A DNA stretch of 6,686 nucleotides. It comes from Bacteroidales bacterium. GTDB taxonomy: Bacteria; Bacteroidota; Bacteroidia; Bacteroidales; UBA7960. Made by a program: the position numbers and the translations under genes. The stretch lies in the NCBI GenBank assembly GCA_007122505.1, contig SKTQ01000029.1:1-6686 (forward strand), given 5' to 3'. The notes below the pieces were generated by a model. The model was not told the origin of the DNA. It saw only the letters and a program-made list of their open reading frames with translations, and ran no database searches. This document shows, piece by piece, positions 5,893 to 6,686 of this stretch (the first letter of the stretch is position 1; every line of letters starts with the position of its first letter).

Positions 5893-5896
5893 CCCA

Positions 5897-6686
5897 ATGA
5901 TTTTCAAAACGTCACTCACCAATCTCATTGTCAGGCCTTTTCTTTTTTGTTCCATATGGCTGATCCTTTTTAGTGTAAACCTTAGCATGGCGCAACCGGA
6001 AAGCTCTTATCCTCCCGTCCGGGCCAAACCGCAGCCGCACCATTATTCTGGCAGTGTGGAGGTGGTCAACGGGTACAGGGTAATTCGGGGAGAGCGTCCG
6101 CCCATCAATTTCAGGACAAAAGACGCAGACATTTGGCGCGATGGAGTTCTTATCATCAAAGTCGCCGGTGAATTCGCACGCCTGCTGGAGGAAAACCCGC
6201 CGGAAACAAGGGAGGGTGTTGCCTTGTTTGGCATGCCGGGCATAGACAGCCTCAACTATCGCTTTGGTATTTCCTCTGCCACCCCTTACTTTTGTTCACC
6301 GGCTTTGGATAACAGGTTCACGGAAAGACACAGAGCCTGGGGTTTTCACCTTTGGTATCTCCTGGAAACGGACCCCCCAAAAGACGTTTTGCAAATGATG
6401 GACAGTTACCTTGCTTTGCCGGAGGTGGAACAGGCTACTCCGTCATTTATCAAAGTGCCTGCAGGTATATCTGCGGGCTCCGGGATCTCACAAAATACAC
6501 TTGCCGGGTTCTCTGCGGATAGCGACAGTATCTGGATGCCAAACGACCCCATGTTTTCAAACCATTGGAGTTTCAACAATACCGGTCAACAAGACGGATT
6601 GCCCGGCGCAGACATCAGTATGCCGGAGGCGTGGGCAATTGAACAGGGCGACACAACAGTGATTGTGGCAGTTGTTGATGGCGGAA
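5897..6686 (+). CDS. Secreted subtilisin-family (S8) serine protease, N-terminal part
   Basis: The frame is open from ATG 5897 to the window edge (263 residues, no stop), so the gene is cut by the window, not broken. Residues 1-32 are a signal peptide: positive start, core FLFCSIWLILFSVNL, cleavage after SMA. Residues 33-190 are a propeptide. Its last part, HLWYLLETDPPKDVL to LPEVEQATPSF, has the pattern seen before S8 catalytic domains, where a short ferredoxin-like prodomain ends in a Val-Glu-x-Ala-x-Pro type motif. The mature domain opens at about 214 with MPNDPMFSNHWSFNNTGQ, the usual entry of bacterial S8 enzymes, then ADISMPEAWAIEQG and VIVAVVDGG with the catalytic Asp261. The DTG/DSG of classical subtilisins is DGG here. 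The catalytic His and Ser lie beyond the window. A T9SS tail is plausible, given the neighbours, but cannot be seen. Confidence 0.9.
   Translation, partial: MIFKTSLTNLIVRPFLFCSIWLILFSVNLSMAQPESSYPPVRAKPQPHHYSGSVEVVNGYRVIRGERPPINFRTKDADIWRDGVLIIKVAGEFARLLEENPPETREGVALFGMPGIDSLNYRFGISSATPYFCSPALDNRFTERHRAWGFHLWYLLETDPPKDVLQMMDSYLALPEVEQATPSFIKVPAGISAGSGISQNTLAGFSADSDSIWMPNDPMFSNHWSFNNTGQQDGLPGADISMPEAWAIEQGDTTVIVAVVDGG

Larger units (their letters stand above)
5424..5896. other. Repeat-rich intergenic spacer between divergent genes
   Basis: These 473 bases separate the lipoprotein (minus) from the S8 protease (plus). I see no convincing gene: the open plus-strand frame at 5587-5841 is Leu/Ser-rich and is produced by the pyrimidine-rich repeats. 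The spacer holds, in order, an inverted CTTTGCG block, three GAAAGGTC octamers, the second arm of the inverted block, a TTACTT/CTCTC pyrimidine tract, 9-base units and 7-base units. Each is listed separately. Confidence 0.7.

Overview
The window reads as Bacteroidota, probably an environmental, protein-degrading member. The signs are a Por/type IX secretion (T9SS) type A C-terminal sorting domain, a FISUMP-domain lipoprotein, an AAA_14/DUF4143 ATPase, and TAnnTTTG-type -7 promoter boxes with little sign of Shine-Dalgarno sequences. No phylogenetic marker finer than a tRNA is present, so the genus cannot be given.

Layout. Bases 1-440 are a debris zone: three short palindromes sharing the loop GCTTGA surround an orphan 56-codon tail of a T9SS cargo protein. 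Bases 440-2662 (minus strand) encode a complete secreted zinc metallopeptidase: signal peptide, metzincin catalytic domain, two FN3-like repeats, T9SS sorting tail. A tRNA-Arg(CCG) with its own promoter follows at 2856-2929 (plus), and a hairpin separates it from a convergent AAA_14/DUF4143 ATPase at 3003-4199 (minus). Bases 4316-4602 (minus) look like a small frame-broken gene that overlaps, as ATGA, the stop of a FISUMP-domain lipoprotein at 4599-5423 (minus). Bases 5424-5896 carry no convincing gene but a dense patchwork of short repeats: inverted CTTTGCG blocks, three GAAAGGTC octamers, a pyrimidine-rich tract, 9-base units and 7-base units. From 5897 (plus) to the window edge runs the N-terminal third or so of a secreted subtilisin-family protease, cut just after its catalytic Asp.

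How the genes relate. The metallopeptidase, the orphan sorting tail and the S8 protease all point to cell-surface or extracellular protein breakdown, with export through Sec and, for at least the metallopeptidase, the T9SS. The FISUMP lipoprotein would be surface or envelope anchored. The ATPase is a solitary gene with its own promoter and no evident functional partner. There is no clear operon. I see no CRISPR array, complete insertion sequence or phage gene. The least explained items are the frame-broken small gene, the covarying palindromes and the composite repeat island.
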